Part shown: piece after piece, positions 62,111-64,000 of the stretch
Position numbering within the stretch: position 1 is the stretch's first letter
Layout: every line of letters begins with the position of its first letter
DNA from: Thiodiazotropha sp050305975
GTDB lineage: Bacteria; Pseudomonadota; Gammaproteobacteria; Chromatiales; Chromatiaceae
Length of the DNA: 64,000 nucleotides
NCBI GenBank assembly: GCA_050305975.1
Contig: JBNLGI010000231.1
Coordinates: 1 to 64,000 of the forward strand
Direction of reading: 5' to 3'
Translations under genes and position numbers: made by a program
The notes under the pieces: model-generated
Told to the model about the DNA's origin: nothing
Database searches by the model: none
What the model saw: only the letters and a program-made list of their open reading frames with translations

Positions 62111-63385
62111 TCAGCGGTCCGACCGCTGACGCTCTGCGATCAGTGATGACTGGGGAGTGTGCTCGTCGCCGGGAAGCGTGGCCGTGCTTGCCCGACTCGT
62201 CATGCCGCGCAGATTGGTCTCGATGATGCTTCGCACCAGGGCATCGGCGCCATTGCCCTGGCGGGTGTAGACCGCGGTGCGGTCGATCGACTGTTCGCGC
62301 CGGCCGCCTTCGGCGAGCTGGCTGCCGCTCTGATCGTGCACATCCACCTTAACCCGCATCGACAAGCCGACCCGCAGCGGGTGAATGGCCAACTCCCCGG
62401 GCTCGAGCGCGATTCGCAGCGGCACCCGCTGCACCACCTTGATCCAGTTGCCGGAGGCGTTCTGCGCCGGCAGCAGCGCGAAGGCCGAACCGGTGCCCGC
62501 CGACAGACCGACCACTTTGCCGTGGTACTCGACCGAGCTGCCATAGACGTCTGAAACCAGCGTCACCGGCTGGCCGATTCTCATCTGCTGCAGCTGGCCC
62601 TCCTTGAAATTGGCGTCGACCCAGACCTGATCCAGCGGGATCACCGCCATCAACGGCGTTCCCGGCGCCACCCGCTGCCCCAACTGGACTGCGCGTTTGG
62701 CCACATAACCGGAGACCGGAGCCGGTATCCCGGTGCGGTCGAGAGCGAGCCAGGCGGCGCGCACCCGGGCCGCGTCCTTCAACACAGTAGGATGCTCGGC
62801 GACCGTGGTGTTGTCGATCAGGGCATGGTTCGAGGCGTACTCCTCGCGGGCGGCGGAAAGCGCCGCTTCGGCGGCGGCCAGCGCCGTACGGGCATGCTCG
62901 AGCTCTTCGGAGGAGACCGCGCCACTTCCGTTCAGCGACTTGCGGCGGGCCAGATCGTCGCGCGCCTTGACCAGATCCGCCTTGCGCAACGCCACCGAGG
63001 CCGCCAGCGAACCGCTGGTCGCGAACAGTGTGCGTACTTCACGCACGCTCTGCGCGAGCTGGGCCTTGGCCTGCTCCAATGCCAGTTGTGCGTCGGCCTT
63101 GTCCAGTTCCACCAAGGTTTCGCCCGCCCGCACGAAATCGGTATCGTCGGCGTGGATCGCGAGTACCGTGCCTTCGGTCTGGGGGGTTATCTGCACCACA
63201 TTGCCGGCGACGTAGGCATCGTCGGTCACCTCGACGTATTGGCCGATCAGGCTCCACCAGCTGCCGTAGGCGATGCCGGCGGCCATGAAAAGACCCGTCA
63301 ATAGAATCATCATCGGCTTGCGCCTGCCTTTGGCCTGGGGGGGATCGGCATGTGCCGTGTCAGTGTCGTTTTCGGGGTTGGACAT
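62111..63385 (-). CDS. emrA: EmrA-type membrane fusion protein
   Basis: A 424-residue adaptor. Residues 25-45 form a membrane anchor (MMILLTGLFMAAGIAYGSWW), followed by VEVTDDAYVAGNVVQITPQ, the lipoyl/hairpin domain with a long coiled coil, and a beta-barrel (QVWVDANFKEGQL). It links EmrB to an outer-membrane channel. I start it at MSNPENDTD with AAGGAGA upstream, not at an earlier in-frame site. There is no outer-membrane component gene here. Confidence 0.92.
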   Translation of the reverse strand: MSNPENDTDTAHADPPQAKGRRKPMMILLTGLFMAAGIAYGSWWSLIGQYVEVTDDAYVAGNVVQITPQTEGTVLAIHADDTDFVRAGETLVELDKADAQLALEQAKAQLAQSVREVRTLFATSGSLAASVALRKADLVKARDDLARRKSLNGSGAVSSEELEHARTALAAAEAALSAAREEYASNHALIDNTTVAEHPTVLKDAARVRAAWLALDRTGIPAPVSGYVAKRAVQLGQRVAPGTPLMAVIPLDQVWVDANFKEGQLQQMRIGQPVTLVSDVYGSSVEYHGKVVGLSAGTGSAFALLPAQNASGNWIKVVQRVPLRIALEPGELAIHPLRVGLSMRVKVDVHDQSGSQLAEGGRREQSIDRTAVYTRQGNGADALVRSIIETNLRGMTSRASTATLPGDEHTPQSSLIAERQRSDR

Positions 63386-63485
63386 TGTGTTCTCCTTGTG
63401 GAATCCCGGTGGCACGCGTCTTTGGTCGTTGCGTGAAAGGTGAGGTGCCGTCCGTGGCTGACTCGTCAGTGTTGGGTGAAAAACA

Positions 63486-63995
63486 TCAGTCGTCCGAGTT
63501 GGCCAGCATGCGGCGCAGGAAGCTCTTCATGGTCTCCAGTTCGTCACGGCTGAAGCCTCGCAGATGCCGGTTCAGCACCTTGACGGCTATCGGCGGCAAT
63601 TGAGGATAGAGCTTCTGGCCGGCCTCGGTCAGCGACAGTTGCACGATACGACGGTCTTCCGAACTGCGCTCGCGCCGGATCAGGCCCTTCTGTTCCAGCC
63701 GGTCGAGCATGCGGGTCATCGAACCGGTGTCACCTGCCATACTGCGGCAGAGTTCCGTGGCGGTATTGGCGTGGCCATTGGCGATTTTCAGCAGGGTGCC
63801 CCACTGCGCCCAGGTGATATCCAGCGGTATGAGTTCCGCGTCGATGGCGGCCACGAGCCGGCCGCGCACCTGGTGCAGCAGATAGCCCAGGCTCTCGTCC
63901 ATGGTCCAGGTTTCCGTGGTGTAGAGGGGCTCGTCGTCCTGGCCGGTGGTTTGGGGAGGGGTTTGGGGTGATGCTGAAGACTGTTTTCTGAGCAT
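63486..63995 (-). CDS. MarR-family regulator (EmrR-like)
   Basis: A 169-residue winged-helix repressor. WAQWGTLLKIANGHANTATELCRSMAGDTGSMTRMLDRLEQKGLIRRERSSEDRR carries the DNA-binding helix and wing typical of MarR/EmrR. It lies 100 bp upstream of emrA on the same strand, as in the mprA-emrAB locus, and probably represses the efflux genes until a drug binds. Its start is close to the window edge. Confidence 0.9.
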   Translation of the reverse strand: MLRKQSSASPQTPPQTTGQDDEPLYTTETWTMDESLGYLLHQVRGRLVAAIDAELIPLDITWAQWGTLLKIANGHANTATELCRSMAGDTGSMTRMLDRLEQKGLIRRERSSEDRRIVQLSLTEAGQKLYPQLPPIAVKVLNRHLRGFSRDELETMKSFLRRMLANSDD

Positions 63996-64000
63996 GGAAT

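Overview
The window looks like chromosome of a free-living or symbiotic gammaproteobacterium with moderately high G+C. This rests on a HexR-type regulator, an Ada protein, a LamB-type porin, EmrAB, RtcA, an N-type F-ATPase and many c-di-GMP proteins. A marine or sulfur-oxidising Chromatiales-like bacterium is a guess; no single marker fixes the genus.

Region 1 (1-4640) is the most unusual part. It holds a family of small peptides with a conserved leader ending in Gly-Gly: three near-identical paralogues (815, 3364, 3987), a fourth relative in the third one's operon (4298), and the start of a fifth on the minus strand at the window edge. The three paralogues each have a canonical sigma-54 promoter (TGGCACG...TGC), a conserved upstream element about 146-148 bp before the -24 GG, and a hairpin that would begin at the predicted transcription start. 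The minus-strand gene also has a sigma-54 promoter. Two AT-rich genes, a TIR-domain protein and a four-helix membrane protein, lie between the paralogues. No exporter, protease or maturation enzyme is in the window.

Region 2 (4773-10879, minus) is a complete N-ATPase operon in the order atpD-C-Q-B-E-F-A-G. It lacks atpR. The c-subunit has Met where Na+-type rotors have Gln or Glu, and the alpha-subunit P-loop has Arg in place of Lys.

Region 3 (11306-17247, plus) has a DUF72 protein, an ACP-FAAL-acyltransferase fusion, a CapA-like protein and RtcA. Region 4 (17873-26775) is signalling: a YfiR-like periplasmic protein, a large sensor kinase, a receiver, a REC-PAS-HD-GYP protein and a convergent REC-PAS-GGDEF-EAL protein. 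Region 5 (27482-35443) covers carbon and acetyl-CoA metabolism: an alpha-glucan phosphorylase, a Pat-like protein acetyltransferase divergent from an acetyl-CoA synthetase, a free-standing ACP and a phosphoribosyltransferase.

Region 6 (35719-49543) holds unusual genes: a phospholipase-C-like phosphoesterase with N-terminal repeats, a bacterial DNase II, a gamma-glutamylcyclotransferase-like protein, a 1697-residue pseudokinase-ATPase-GAF-diguanylate cyclase, and a repeat-rich beta-solenoid protein between two REP-like palindromes. Region 7 (49989-58814) is a carbohydrate regulon: hexR, glgC, an orphan MalK-type ATPase, a truncated FGGY kinase and a LamB-type porin, with HexR-like operators before several of them. 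It carries clear decay: a frameshifted sugar-binding-protein remnant, the truncated kinase and a PP2C remnant. Region 8 (59333-63995, minus) has ada and a marR-emrA-emrB drug-efflux set.
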